A stretch of DNA of 28,899 nt. It comes from a virus. The notes beneath the pieces are model-generated. The model made no database searches. It was not told the origin of the DNA and was given only the letters and a program-made list of their open reading frames with translations. The stretch covers positions 1 to 28,899 of IMG/VR virus record IMGVR_UViG_3300033571_021049; one strand, 5' to 3'. Shown piece by piece: positions 1 through 5,212 of this stretch (position 1 is the first letter of the stretch; the number at the start of each line of letters is the position of its first letter). The position numbers and the translations under genes were made by a program.

Positions 1-63
1 ATGTGGTCATAGCGGCGGTCTGAAGAACCGTGGAAAGTGGTTCGATTCCACTAGTTGGTACCA
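1..63 (+). tRNA. tRNA-Phe(GAA), 5' truncated by window edge
   Basis: The anticodon stem GCGGT/ACCGT encloses loop CTGAAGA, giving anticodon GAA. The T arm is AGTGG-TTCGATT-CCACT. The 3' acceptor strand AGTTGGT is followed by discriminator A and an encoded CCA at 61-63. The matching 5' acceptor (ACCAACT expected) and part of the D arm lie before base 1, so the gene is cut by the window and not visibly degenerate. Confidence 0.9.
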
Positions 64-68
64 AGTTT

Positions 69-166
69 AGGATAGGTGCAGCAAAAAAACTAGCATGACA
101 GTGGATGTCAATTTGCCTTCTAAGCAAACCTGGCGGGTTCGAATCCCGCTGCAAAAAACTATCCTG
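69..166 (+). tRNA. tRNA-Arg(TCT)-like RNA with aberrant acceptor region
   Basis: The core looks like a tRNA: D arm TGAC/GTCA (96-99/107-110), anticodon arm TTTGC/GCAAA with loop CTTCTAA (anticodon TCT at 119-121), and a perfect T arm GCGGG-TTCGAAT-CCCGC (133-149). No acceptor forms at the standard distance. Instead TGCA 77-80 can pair with TGCA 150-153, and AGGATAG 69-75 with CTATCCT 159-165. A-rich unpaired stretches lie between (about 81-95 and 154-158). No CCA is encoded. A canonical tRNA-Arg(TCT) lies at 2750-2824, so this copy may be a decaying duplicate or a non-translational tRNA mimic. The ends given are those of the outer helix and are inferred. Confidence 0.5.
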
Positions 167-174
167 TTTTATAA

Positions 175-251
175 GCCGATGTGATGGAATTGGTATACGT
201 GTCTGACTCAAAATCAGAATTTTGTCGGTTCGAGTCCGACCATCGGCACCA
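175..251 (+). tRNA. tRNA-Leu(CAA) with short variable loop
   Basis: Acceptor GCCGATG/CATCGGC is followed by A-CCA. Anticodon stem TCTGA/TCAGA encloses loop CTCAAAA (anticodon CAA). The T arm is GTCGG-TTCGAGT-CCGAC. The D arm (GGAATTGGTATAC) is of the class II leucine type, but only five bases (ATTTT) separate the anticodon and T stems, so the long variable arm usual in tRNA-Leu is absent. The gene is 77 nt including CCA. Confidence 0.9.
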
Positions 252-252
252 T

Positions 253-326
253 GCTCTCATAGTATAATGGTATTACACACCCTTGGTAAGGGTGAAACAC
301 AAGTTCAATTCTTGTTGGGAGCACCA
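253..326 (+). tRNA. tRNA-Thr(GGT)
   Basis: Acceptor GCTCTCA/TGGGAGC (one G-T pair) is followed by A-CCA. Anticodon stem CACCC/GGGTG encloses loop TTGGTAA (anticodon GGT). The T arm is ACAAG-TTCAATT-CTTGT. The structure is canonical, and the gene starts two bases after the previous tRNA's CCA, as expected for a co-transcribed cluster. Confidence 0.92.
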
Positions 327-469
327 ATGTTTGGAATAATTAAAGGTTTAAAACCATCATTCACTTGATTTATTATAGGATGTGGTGTAAAATATCTACT
401 CGTTGTGTAATAGATACAGTGATGTACATTTGCTGAAATTTTTATAGGTTGGTTCATAAACCTATATAT
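327..469 (+). other. spacer with hairpins inside tRNA cluster
   Basis: No coding region or recognisable tRNA is seen. Two inverted repeats stand out. One is TATCTA/TAGATA around position 400. The other is a perfect 8-bp stem, TATAGGTT 443-450 with AACCTATA 459-466 and an 8-nt loop, ending just before the next tRNA. The hairpin could be a processing signal or a tRNA remnant (its loop contains GGTTCAT). Function is unknown. Confidence 0.4.
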
Positions 470-546
470 GCCCCGGTGACGGAACTGGTATACGTGTTGG
501 TCTTAGAAACCAAATTTTAGGAGTTCGACTCTCCTCTGGGGCACCA
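470..546 (+). tRNA. tRNA-Leu(TAG) with short variable loop
   Basis: Acceptor GCCCCGG/CTGGGGC is followed by A-CCA. Anticodon stem TTGGT/ACCAA encloses loop CTTAGAA (anticodon TAG). The T arm is AGGAG-TTCGACT-CTCCT. The D arm is nearly identical to that of the Leu(CAA) gene at 175, and the variable loop is again only ATTTT, so the two look like relatives that share loss of the long variable arm. Confidence 0.9.
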
Positions 547-558
547 ATATATAATTAT

Positions 559-948
559 ATGAAAAAAATATTTGTTAATGGAACATTCGACATTTTACAT
601 GTTGGCCATATCGGACTATTAAACTATGCCAAAAGTCTTGGTGACATTTTGGTTGTTGGTATTGATAATGATGATAGAGTCAAACAATTAAAAGGTGATT
701 CTAGACCAATCAATAATGAAAATGAAAGACTTTTGTTGTTAAGTAATTTGAAATCAGTAGATGAGGTACACATTTTCAAAAACGACCAAGAATTAATTGA
801 TTTAATTCGTGGTTGTGATATAATGGTCAAAGGTTCAGATTACGAAGGTAAATCAATTATTGGTAGCAATCTTGTTCCAGTTATTTTTTATGGGTACAAA
901 GATGGATGGTCAACAACCAAAAAAATTCAACATATTATTAATCGGTGA
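559..948 (+). CDS. hldE2: HldE-type adenylyltransferase domain (RfaE domain II)
   Basis: A 129-residue nucleotidyltransferase of the cytidylyltransferase-like fold. It matches the C-terminal half of bifunctional HldE: NGTFDILHVGH near the N-terminus (HVGH at residues 14-17 is the HxGH nucleotide-binding motif), then KGDSRPI, an IMVKGSDY segment, and GWSTTKKI near the end. HldE domain II transfers AMP to D-glycero-beta-D-manno-heptose 1-phosphate to give ADP-heptose, the LPS core precursor. In bacteria it is usually the C-terminus of a fusion; here it is a stand-alone gene upstream of its kinase partner, which it overlaps by about 47 bases. No Shine-Dalgarno sequence is visible before the ATG, which lies 12 nt after a tRNA. 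A glycerol-3-phosphate cytidylyltransferase is a weaker alternative, given the kinase and epimerase neighbours. Confidence 0.85.
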   Translation: MKKIFVNGTFDILHVGHIGLLNYAKSLGDILVVGIDNDDRVKQLKGDSRPINNENERLLLLSNLKSVDEVHIFKNDQELIDLIRGCDIMVKGSDYEGKSIIGSNLVPVIFYGYKDGWSTTKKIQHIINR

Positions 949-1654
949 TTATTGTACGGACATATATCAATTCGGCACAATTGACCGATTGAGTCCAGAA
1001 GCACCCGTACCGATATTTGTTCCTTCTCATAAAGAAGAGCGTAAAGGTATGGCAGGCAATGTACATTCAAACTTAATTAAATTGGAATGTGATGTTACAA
1101 TTCTTTGTGGAACTTCCAGCAAAAAAACTAGATTAGTTGATAGTAGAAGTCGTCAACAGTTGCTTCGTATGGATGAAGATGTTGATTCCATTCCTATTGT
1201 GAATGTGGATTCAACAGGTTATGATGCAATAGTTATTAGTGATTATGGTAAAGGTGTAGTAAGTTATGAATTGATTGAAAAATTAATTCAAACAAAAATA
1301 CCATTGTTTATTGATACAAAAAAATCTGATCTTGAACGTATGCAAGGTGCATGGGTTAAGATAAATGAACTTGAATATAGTAAAATAAAATCTGAATGTA
1401 CTGGTTTGATTATCACTAGAGGTTCAAAAGGCGCAGAGATAAAACATCATAATTATTTTTCACCAACAAAAAAAGTTGAAGTTGTAGATGTTACTGGCGC
1501 AGGCGATACATTTTTGTCAGCATTAACTTATCAATATTTGGTGACAAACGATATTAAAAAAGCAGTTGATTTTGCCAATGTTGCATCTAGTATAACTGTC
1601 CAACATTTTGGTGTATATGCACCATCTTTGAAAGAAATACATGAAAATAGTTGA
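902..1654 (+). CDS. hldE1: HldE-type heptose-7-phosphate kinase domain (RfaE domain I, PfkB family)
   Basis: A PfkB-family sugar kinase matching HldE domain I: IGDYCTD near residues 14-20, a following LSPEAPVPIF segment, SRQQLLRMD, VISDYGKG, and the catalytic DVTGAGDT with D202 as the base. HldE-I phosphorylates D-glycero-beta-D-manno-heptose 7-phosphate at C1. At about 250 residues it is shorter than the usual ~320-residue domain, with losses in the lid region. The start is uncertain: ATG at 902 is chosen because it lies closest to the conserved beta strand, but ATG 890 and TTG 860 are in frame and none has a good ribosome-binding site. It overlaps the adenylyltransferase gene upstream and the cupin gene downstream, suggesting translational coupling. 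The phosphatase GmhB and isomerase GmhA are not in the window, so the host or another phage region must supply substrate. Confidence 0.85.
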   Translation: MDGQQPKKFNILLIGDYCTDIYQFGTIDRLSPEAPVPIFVPSHKEERKGMAGNVHSNLIKLECDVTILCGTSSKKTRLVDSRSRQQLLRMDEDVDSIPIVNVDSTGYDAIVISDYGKGVVSYELIEKLIQTKIPLFIDTKKSDLERMQGAWVKINELEYSKIKSECTGLIITRGSKGAEIKHHNYFSPTKKVEVVDVTGAGDTFLSALTYQYLVTNDIKKAVDFANVASSITVQHFGVYAPSLKEIHENS

Positions 1655-1988
1655 TAAAGGATGGGGACATGAATTAATCTGGGTCTCTAATGAAAAATAT
1701 TGTGGAAAATTATTGAAGTTCAATACCGGTTCCAAATTCAGTATGCACTTTCATGCAGTAAAAGACGAAACTTGGTATGTGTTGGACGGAAAATTTGAAA
1801 TACAATACATAATGACACAAGATGCCAGTATTAGAAAAACAATATTAAATCCTGGTGATGTGTGGCGAAATGAACCATTAGAACCACATCAATTGATTTG
1901 CCTTGAAAAAGGTACTATTATTGAAGTTAGTACACCAGATAGTGTTGAAGATAATTATCGTGTGATGCCAGGAGATTCTCAAAAGTGA
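1641..1988 (+). CDS. small cupin protein, sugar-isomerase-like
   Basis: A 115-residue single-domain cupin. Metal-ligand candidates are H36 and H38 (in MHFH), E43 and, in the second cupin motif, H83 (EPHQL). The GWGHE start, KFSMHFHAVKDETWYVLDG block and GTIIEVSTP near the end resemble the cupin module of type II phosphomannose isomerases (the C-terminus of ManC/AlgA) and related phage or LPS-cluster cupins. It sits between heptose kinase and heptose epimerase genes and overlaps both by a few bases, so it probably acts on a sugar phosphate in the same pathway, perhaps replacing an isomerase. Substrate and reaction cannot be fixed from sequence. Confidence 0.7.
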   Translation: MKIVDKGWGHELIWVSNEKYCGKLLKFNTGSKFSMHFHAVKDETWYVLDGKFEIQYIMTQDASIRKTILNPGDVWRNEPLEPHQLICLEKGTIIEVSTPDSVEDNYRVMPGDSQK

Positions 1989-2764
1989 AAATTCTTGTGA
2001 CTGGCCATCGTGGTTTTATCGGTTCAAATCTCTATTCAAAATTAAAAACCCTTGGTCACAATGTAGACGGGTTTGAATGGGGTGAAGAATTTCCAGGATT
2101 CGAATATGATACCGTGATGCATATTGGTGCAATTTCTTCAACGACCGAACGTGATGTAGAAAAGATCATGCGACAGAACTATGATTTTTCAACATGGTTG
2201 TTGGAAGCCTGCAACACATATAAAATAAATTTTCAATATTCATCATCAGCATCTGTGTATGGATTAAAAAAAGAGTTTAAAGAAAATTCGCCTGTTGATC
2301 CTAGAACGCCATATGCGTGGTCTAAGTATATGTTTGAGAGATATACTCAAAGTAGAATTTGGGATATTAAAGTGCAGGGTTTTAGATACTTTAATGTGTA
2401 TGGTCCTGGTGAAGATCATAAAGGCGATCAAGCAAGTCCATATCATAAGTTTTCGAAACAGATTGCTGAATTTAATGAAGTAAATTTATTCGAAGGATCA
2501 GATTCTTTTTATAGAGATTTTGTTCCTGTGGAACAAGTTGTTGATACACATATTAAATTCCTGGATGTAAAAGAATCCGGATTATGGAATGTCGGTACAG
2601 GAAAACCTAAAAGTTTTCTTGCCGTGGCCATGGAACTGGGGTATAATACAACCAAGATAAATTTTCTTCCAATGCCTGATTATCTAAATCCAAGTTATCA
2701 AAAGTATACTTGTGCAGATATGACGAAGATGGAAAAAACTTTGAATGAACTGGCGTTAGTATAA
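1985..2764 (+). CDS. hldD: ADP-heptose 6-epimerase (HldD-like), C-terminally short
   Basis: A short-chain dehydrogenase/epimerase with the Rossmann motif GHRGFIG (residues 7-13) and catalytic Y110-x3-K114 (YAWSK). Family blocks match HldD closely: FRYFNVYGPGE-HKGD, LFEGSDSFYRDFVPVEQVVD, and WNVGTGKPKSF. HldD converts ADP-D-glycero- to ADP-L-glycero-beta-D-manno-heptose, the LPS core donor. The protein has 259 residues against about 310 in bacteria, and the missing part is at the C-terminus. The last five codons and the stop lie inside the tRNA-Arg gene at 2750, so the tail appears to have been replaced by the tRNA cluster. The active-site residues remain, so the enzyme may still work. It overlaps the cupin stop by 4 bases. 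Confidence 0.9.
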   Translation: MKILVTGHRGFIGSNLYSKLKTLGHNVDGFEWGEEFPGFEYDTVMHIGAISSTTERDVEKIMRQNYDFSTWLLEACNTYKINFQYSSSASVYGLKKEFKENSPVDPRTPYAWSKYMFERYTQSRIWDIKVQGFRYFNVYGPGEDHKGDQASPYHKFSKQIAEFNEVNLFEGSDSFYRDFVPVEQVVDTHIKFLDVKESGLWNVGTGKPKSFLAVAMELGYNTTKINFLPMPDYLNPSYQKYTCADMTKMEKTLNELALV

Positions 2765-2824
2765 TGGATAATACAGTAGGCTTCTACCCTACGAATGTGG
2801 GTTCGATTCCTGCACGCCGGACCA
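2750..2824 (+). tRNA. tRNA-Arg(TCT)
   Basis: Acceptor CTGGCGT/ACGCCGG (one T-G pair) is followed by A-CCA. Anticodon stem GTAGG/CCTAC encloses loop CTTCTAC (anticodon TCT). The T arm GTGGG-TTCGATT-CCTGC has two wobble pairs. The first 15 bases overlap the end of the hldD coding sequence. AGA is a frequent arginine codon in this AT-rich phage but often rare in hosts. Confidence 0.92.
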
Positions 2825-2829
2825 AATAT

Positions 2830-2912
2830 GCGGGTATGGTGGAATGGTAGACACAGCAGACTTAAAATCTGCCGCCTTGAGCGTGTCGGTTCGAATCCGA
2901 CTACCCGTACCA
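2830..2912 (+). tRNA. tRNA-Leu(TAA), normal class II
   Basis: Acceptor GCGGGTA/TACCCGT is followed by A-CCA. Anticodon stem GCAGA/TCTGC encloses loop CTTAAAA (anticodon TAA). A long variable arm (CGCCTTGAGCGT) precedes T arm GTCGG-TTCGAAT-CCGAC. At 83 nt it is a normal class II tRNA-Leu, unlike the two other leucine tRNAs in the window. Confidence 0.93.
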
Positions 2913-2950
2913 GTTGCCAAGGTTAAAAGGATAATATATAATAACCACAT

Positions 2951-3024
2951 GCGGGATTAGTTTAGTGGTAAAACGAAACCTTGCCAAGGTTTAGTTGACA
3001 GTTCGATTCTGTCATCCCGCTCCA
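2951..3024 (+). tRNA. tRNA-Gly(GCC)
   Basis: Acceptor GCGGGAT/ATCCCGC is followed by T-CCA. Anticodon stem AAACC/GGTTT encloses loop TTGCCAA (anticodon GCC). The T-arm loop is TTCGATT. The structure is canonical. The 38-nt spacer before it holds nothing recognisable. Confidence 0.93.
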
Positions 3025-3030
3025 AGATTT

Positions 3031-3105
3031 GCCCCGTTAGTTCTAGTGGTAAAACATCGGTTTTGTAATCCGAGGTCGGGTGTTCGATTCACCCCCGGGG
3101 CACCA
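3031..3105 (+). tRNA. tRNA-Thr(TGT)
   Basis: Acceptor GCCCCGT/CCGGGGC (last pair mismatched) is followed by A-CCA. Anticodon stem TCGGT/TCCGA has a T-T pair next to the loop; loop TTTGTAA gives anticodon TGT. The T arm is GGGTG-TTCGATT-CACCC. It is the last tRNA before the strong promoter at 3110. Confidence 0.88.
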
Positions 3106-3109
3106 AGTA

Positions 3110-3138
3110 TTGACTCTACAAATTTTTTGTGATATAAT
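3110..3138 (+). promoter_or_regulatory. consensus sigma70 promoter
   Basis: TTGACT at 3110-3115 and TATAAT at 3133-3138 are separated by exactly 17 bases. This is one mismatch from the ideal bacterial housekeeping promoter. It starts five bases after the tRNA-Thr CCA and should begin transcription near 3145. It would drive the structured RNA region and then the Ro60-like gene, pointing to early, host-polymerase expression. Confidence 0.85.
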
Positions 3139-3172
3139 ACTGTTTTCGTTATGAGATTTTGAGAAAGTTTTT

Positions 3173-3323
3173 AGGTAAGGTTCAGCAACACAAAATTAAA
3201 GCTGAATGTTAGTACTCTATGGTAAACACTGGAGCTTAACGGCTTTGAAGGTGTTTATTGAAATGGACCTAACAAAGGAGAGTTTCGTATTCTCTCTGTA
3301 AACAAAAAGTAGAAAACTTACCT
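3173..3323 (+). ncRNA. structured RNA, module A (multi-helix, closed by 7-bp stem)
   Basis: Hand pairing finds six nested helices in this non-coding stretch. P1 is AGGTAAG 3173-3179 with CTTACCT 3317-3323. P2 is TTCAGC 3181-3186 with GCTGAA 3201-3206. P3 is TGTTAG 3207-3212 with CTAACA 3269-3274. P4 is TAAACAC 3223-3229 with GTGTTTA 3251-3257, capped by GGAGC/GCTTT (3231-3235/3242-3246). P5 is GAGAG 3278-3282 with CTCTC 3292-3296, whose loop contains the T-loop-like TTCGTAT. The layout is roughly cloverleaf: closing stem, short arm, long arm, short arm. It lies just downstream of the consensus promoter and upstream of a Ro60-like gene, so a Y-RNA-like role is the leading guess. No folding program was run, and ends are set by the outer helix. 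Confidence 0.6.
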
Positions 3324-3333
3324 GTTGTTTTTT

Positions 3334-3513
3334 GGATGATTACAGCAATATAAACAAACTACGAAAGCGCCTAATAAGCGATAGTGCCTGTAGAATATAG
3401 GATAGTGCCAGTAGAATATTGGATCGGTTTCAATGACGAACATTGAATAGGGTTGTGAGTATAAACATGGCAACCAGAAAATAAATTACGGTACTCGGTC
3501 ATCCAGTTTGTTT
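3334..3513 (+). ncRNA. structured RNA, module B (serial hairpins)
   Basis: A non-coding stretch with consecutive hairpins: CGC/GCG (3368-3380); CCTGTA-GAA-TATAGG (3387-3401); CCAGTA-GAA-TATTGG (3408-3422); TTCAATG-ACGAA-CATTGAA (3429-3447); GGTTG/CAACC (3451-3455/3471-3475). Two long-range helices could close the group: AAACAAACT 3352-3360 with AGTTTGTTT 3505-3513 (9 bp) and GGATGAT 3334-3340 with GTCATCC 3498-3504 (7 bp, one G-T). These two cross, so they are either alternatives or a pseudoknot. The segment belongs to the same presumed transcript as module A. It could be a separate small RNA or the leader of the downstream gene. Confidence 0.55.
3380..3422 (+). repeat. two tandem 21-nt repeats forming GAA-loop hairpins
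   Basis: Units 3380-3400 and 3401-3421 share the pattern GATAGTGCC(T/A)GTAGAATAT(A/T)G. They differ at two positions, and those two positions pair with each other in the hairpin (T-A in copy one, A-T in copy two). The stem is therefore preserved by compensatory change between the copies. Confidence 0.75.
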
Positions 3514-3515
3514 TT

Positions 3516-3571
3516 AGGTTACTTGCAGCAATCAACCAACTATACTTGAAATGTAGCAAAAAAGGTAACCT
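3516..3571 (+). ncRNA. structured RNA, module C, next to Ro60-like start codon
   Basis: AGGTTAC 3516-3522 pairs perfectly with GTAACCT 3565-3571. TTGC 3523-3526 can extend the stem with GCAA 3556-3559, leaving a five-base bulge on the 3' side (3560-3564). A small inner stem (CTATAC with GTAG) is possible. Its flanks resemble module A: GTTTTTAGGT before the 5' strand and ACCTGTT(N)TTTT after the 3' strand. A stretch after module A (about 3340-3362) resembles 3523-3545. The 3' strand ends 22 nt before the ATG at 3593 and 9 nt before its ribosome-binding site, so it may affect translation of the Ro60-like gene. Confidence 0.5.
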
Positions 3572-3592
3572 GTTATTTTGAAAGGAAATGTT

Positions 3593-5023
3593 ATGAACAC
3601 TTTTGTAGACGCCGTTGTGAATCAAGAAGCTCGTACCACCAATGGTATGAAGGTTCGTAAGTCCACAGCTAATGCGGTTGTAGACCTGTTCTACAATATT
3701 GGTGCAAGCCGTGGGAAGGACATTGTTCCTGCTTTTACCGCTGCATTGGTTGAGAACCGTGAGTTGGCACTCCGTGTCGCTGCATGGGCTCGTGATGTTC
3801 GTGGTGGTGCAGGTGAACGTGAATCGTTCCGTAACATTCTCCGTTATTTGGAAAAGACTGATGTTGAAGCCGCAAAGGCTCTCTTGGCCAAGGTTCCCGA
3901 ACTTGGTCGTTGGGATGACATTTTTGTTTTCCAAACCGATGTGATGAAGTCTATGGCTTACACCATGCTTGGTGACGCATTGCGTGCTAAGAATGGTTTG
4001 GCTGCAAAGTGGACTCCACGCAAAGGACCTATTGCGGCAGAAATTCGTGCGTTCTTTGGAATGTCACCAAAATTCTATCGTAAGTCCTTGGTTGAAATGA
4101 CCAAGGTTGTTGAAACCCAAATGTGTGCTAAAGAATGGGATGCCATTAACTTCAGCCATGTTCCTTCTGTGGCGACTGCTCGTTACAAGAAAGCATTTAA
4201 TCGTAATACTCCAAAGTATGCGGAATATGTGCAAACACTTGTAAAGGGTGATAACCCAGAAGTGAAGGTCAATGCATCTGTGGCATACCCATACGATGTA
4301 TTGAAAGGTCGCATCAACAATTATGGTGTATCTTTCGACAAGACCGAATTGGACTTGATCGAAAAACAATGGGAAGCATTGCCTAACTATGTTGGTGATG
4401 CAAACATTCTACCTTTGGTGGATGTGTCTGGTTCTATGACCTGCCGTGCTGGTGGTCACCAATCTAAGTCTCAATTGACTTGTTTGGATGTTGCTGTGTC
4501 GCTTGGTCTATACCTTGCAGACAAGAACAAGGGTAAGTTCAAGGATACATTCCTAACTTTCTCTAGCAATCCAGAATTGATGCATCTAAAAGGTAACATC
4601 AACCAAAAGATTGACCAAATGGTCAAATCTAATTGGGATATGAGCACCAATCTACATGCAGCTTTCAAGAAAATTCTAGATACTGCTGTTAAAGGTAATG
4701 TGCCACAAGAAGAAATGCCAGAAATGGTATTGATTCTTTCTGACATGCAATTTGACCATTGTGTCAAGCATGACGATAGTGCAATTCAAATGATTGCACG
4801 TAAGTACCAAGAAGCAGGATACGAAATTCCGAAAGTAGTATTCTGGAACTTGAATGCTTCATATGGCAACTCACCTGTGAAGTTTGACAAGTCTGGTACT
4901 GCTCTGGTATCTGGATTCTCACCAGCAATCGTGAAACCTTTGCTGAGTGCAGACCTAGATGGTTTCACACCAGAAGCCGTGATGCTTAAAACCATCATGG
5001 ATGACCGTTACAAAGTAATTTGA
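3593..5023 (+). CDS. Ro60/TROVE-like DUF2828 protein with VWA domain
   Basis: A 476-residue protein. The N-terminal alpha-helical part carries DUF2828/TROVE signatures: RDVRGGAGERESFR near residues 67-80, VPELGRWDD at 101-109, KWTPRKGP, and an FSHVPSVA block. The C-terminal part is a von Willebrand A domain with an intact MIDAS motif DVSGS (D277, S279, S281) and a later D384 in LSDMQFD. Ro60-family proteins are RNA-binding rings that hold misfolded small RNAs and Y RNAs and, in bacteria, work with exonucleases. The DUF2828 link to Ro60 rests on domain order and motifs. ATG 3593 is chosen over in-frame TTG 3578 because AAAGGA lies 7 nt upstream. By eye, codons look more GC-rich at third positions (CGT, AAG, GAC) than in neighbours, suggesting transfer or high expression. 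The gene is surrounded by tRNAs and structured RNAs and reads from the 3110 promoter. Confidence 0.85.
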   Translation: MNTFVDAVVNQEARTTNGMKVRKSTANAVVDLFYNIGASRGKDIVPAFTAALVENRELALRVAAWARDVRGGAGERESFRNILRYLEKTDVEAAKALLAKVPELGRWDDIFVFQTDVMKSMAYTMLGDALRAKNGLAAKWTPRKGPIAAEIRAFFGMSPKFYRKSLVEMTKVVETQMCAKEWDAINFSHVPSVATARYKKAFNRNTPKYAEYVQTLVKGDNPEVKVNASVAYPYDVLKGRINNYGVSFDKTELDLIEKQWEALPNYVGDANILPLVDVSGSMTCRAGGHQSKSQLTCLDVAVSLGLYLADKNKGKFKDTFLTFSSNPELMHLKGNINQKIDQMVKSNWDMSTNLHAAFKKILDTAVKGNVPQEEMPEMVLILSDMQFDHCVKHDDSAIQMIARKYQEAGYEIPKVVFWNLNASYGNSPVKFDKSGTALVSGFSPAIVKPLLSADLDGFTPEAVMLKTIMDDRYKVI

Positions 5024-5032
5024 TAACGGGGT

Positions 5033-5058
5033 GATGCCTATATATTAGGCGTCATTTT
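5033..5058 (+). terminator. probable rho-independent terminator after Ro60-like gene
   Basis: GATGCCTA 5033-5040 pairs with TAGGCGTC 5046-5053 (8 bp, one G-T, five-base loop), followed by ATTTT. It starts nine bases after the stop codon. The U-run is short and its last bases also belong to the 17-bp stem of the next element, so termination may be partial or conditional. Confidence 0.55.
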
Positions 5059-5129
5059 GAAGTATACTGTCTACTGGCGGGTAAGACAACAACGCTTACT
5101 GTAAGTCCAAATAGTATATTTCAAAATGA
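5052..5129 (+). ncRNA. 78-nt stem-closed RNA between Ro60-like gene and tRNA-Gly
   Basis: Bases 5052-5068 pair with 5113-5129 in an uninterrupted 17-bp helix (one G-T pair), enclosing a 44-base loop. Inside, GTAAG 5081-5085 can pair with CTTAC 5095-5099. There is no ORF. The stem ends three bases before the tRNA-Gly 5' end at 5133. A long helix joining both RNA ends around a large loop is the general shape of Y RNAs, and the neighbour is a Ro60-like gene. Alternatives are a tRNA-processing hairpin or a large terminator/antiterminator pair with the hairpin at 5033-5053. Confidence 0.55.
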
Positions 5130-5132
5130 TAT

Positions 5133-5205
5133 GCGGGTATTCTCCTGGGAGAGGACTTAGCCTTCCAAGCTAATGAAGCCGGTTCGAATCCGACTACCCG
5201 CTCCA
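5133..5205 (+). tRNA. tRNA-Gly(TCC)
   Basis: Acceptor GCGGGTA/TACCCGC is followed by T-CCA. Anticodon stem TTAGC/GCTAA encloses loop CTTCCAA (anticodon TCC). The T arm GCCGG-TTCGAAT-CCGAC has one mismatch. It reads the GGA codons common in this genome. Confidence 0.9.
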
Positions 5206-5212
5206 GTTTTAT

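Noticed and set aside
69-166. Group I intron or split/permuted tRNA
   Set aside because: Insertions are only A-rich stretches of about 5-15 bases, far too short for a self-splicing intron, and the arms are in normal order.
3361-3445. Match to the YrlA Ro-binding consensus (GNCGAA type)
   Set aside because: TACGAAAG and GACGAACA come close but neither fits fully; too short to count as evidence for a Y RNA by itself.
3578-3592. TTG start giving five extra residues on the Ro60-like protein
   Set aside because: The Shine-Dalgarno AAAGGA lies inside this extension and fits ATG 3593.
3371-3934. Minus-strand open frame crossing the RNA leader and the Ro60-like start
   Set aside because: Covers the structured RNA region and the antisense of a conserved coding region; no family resemblance or start signals.
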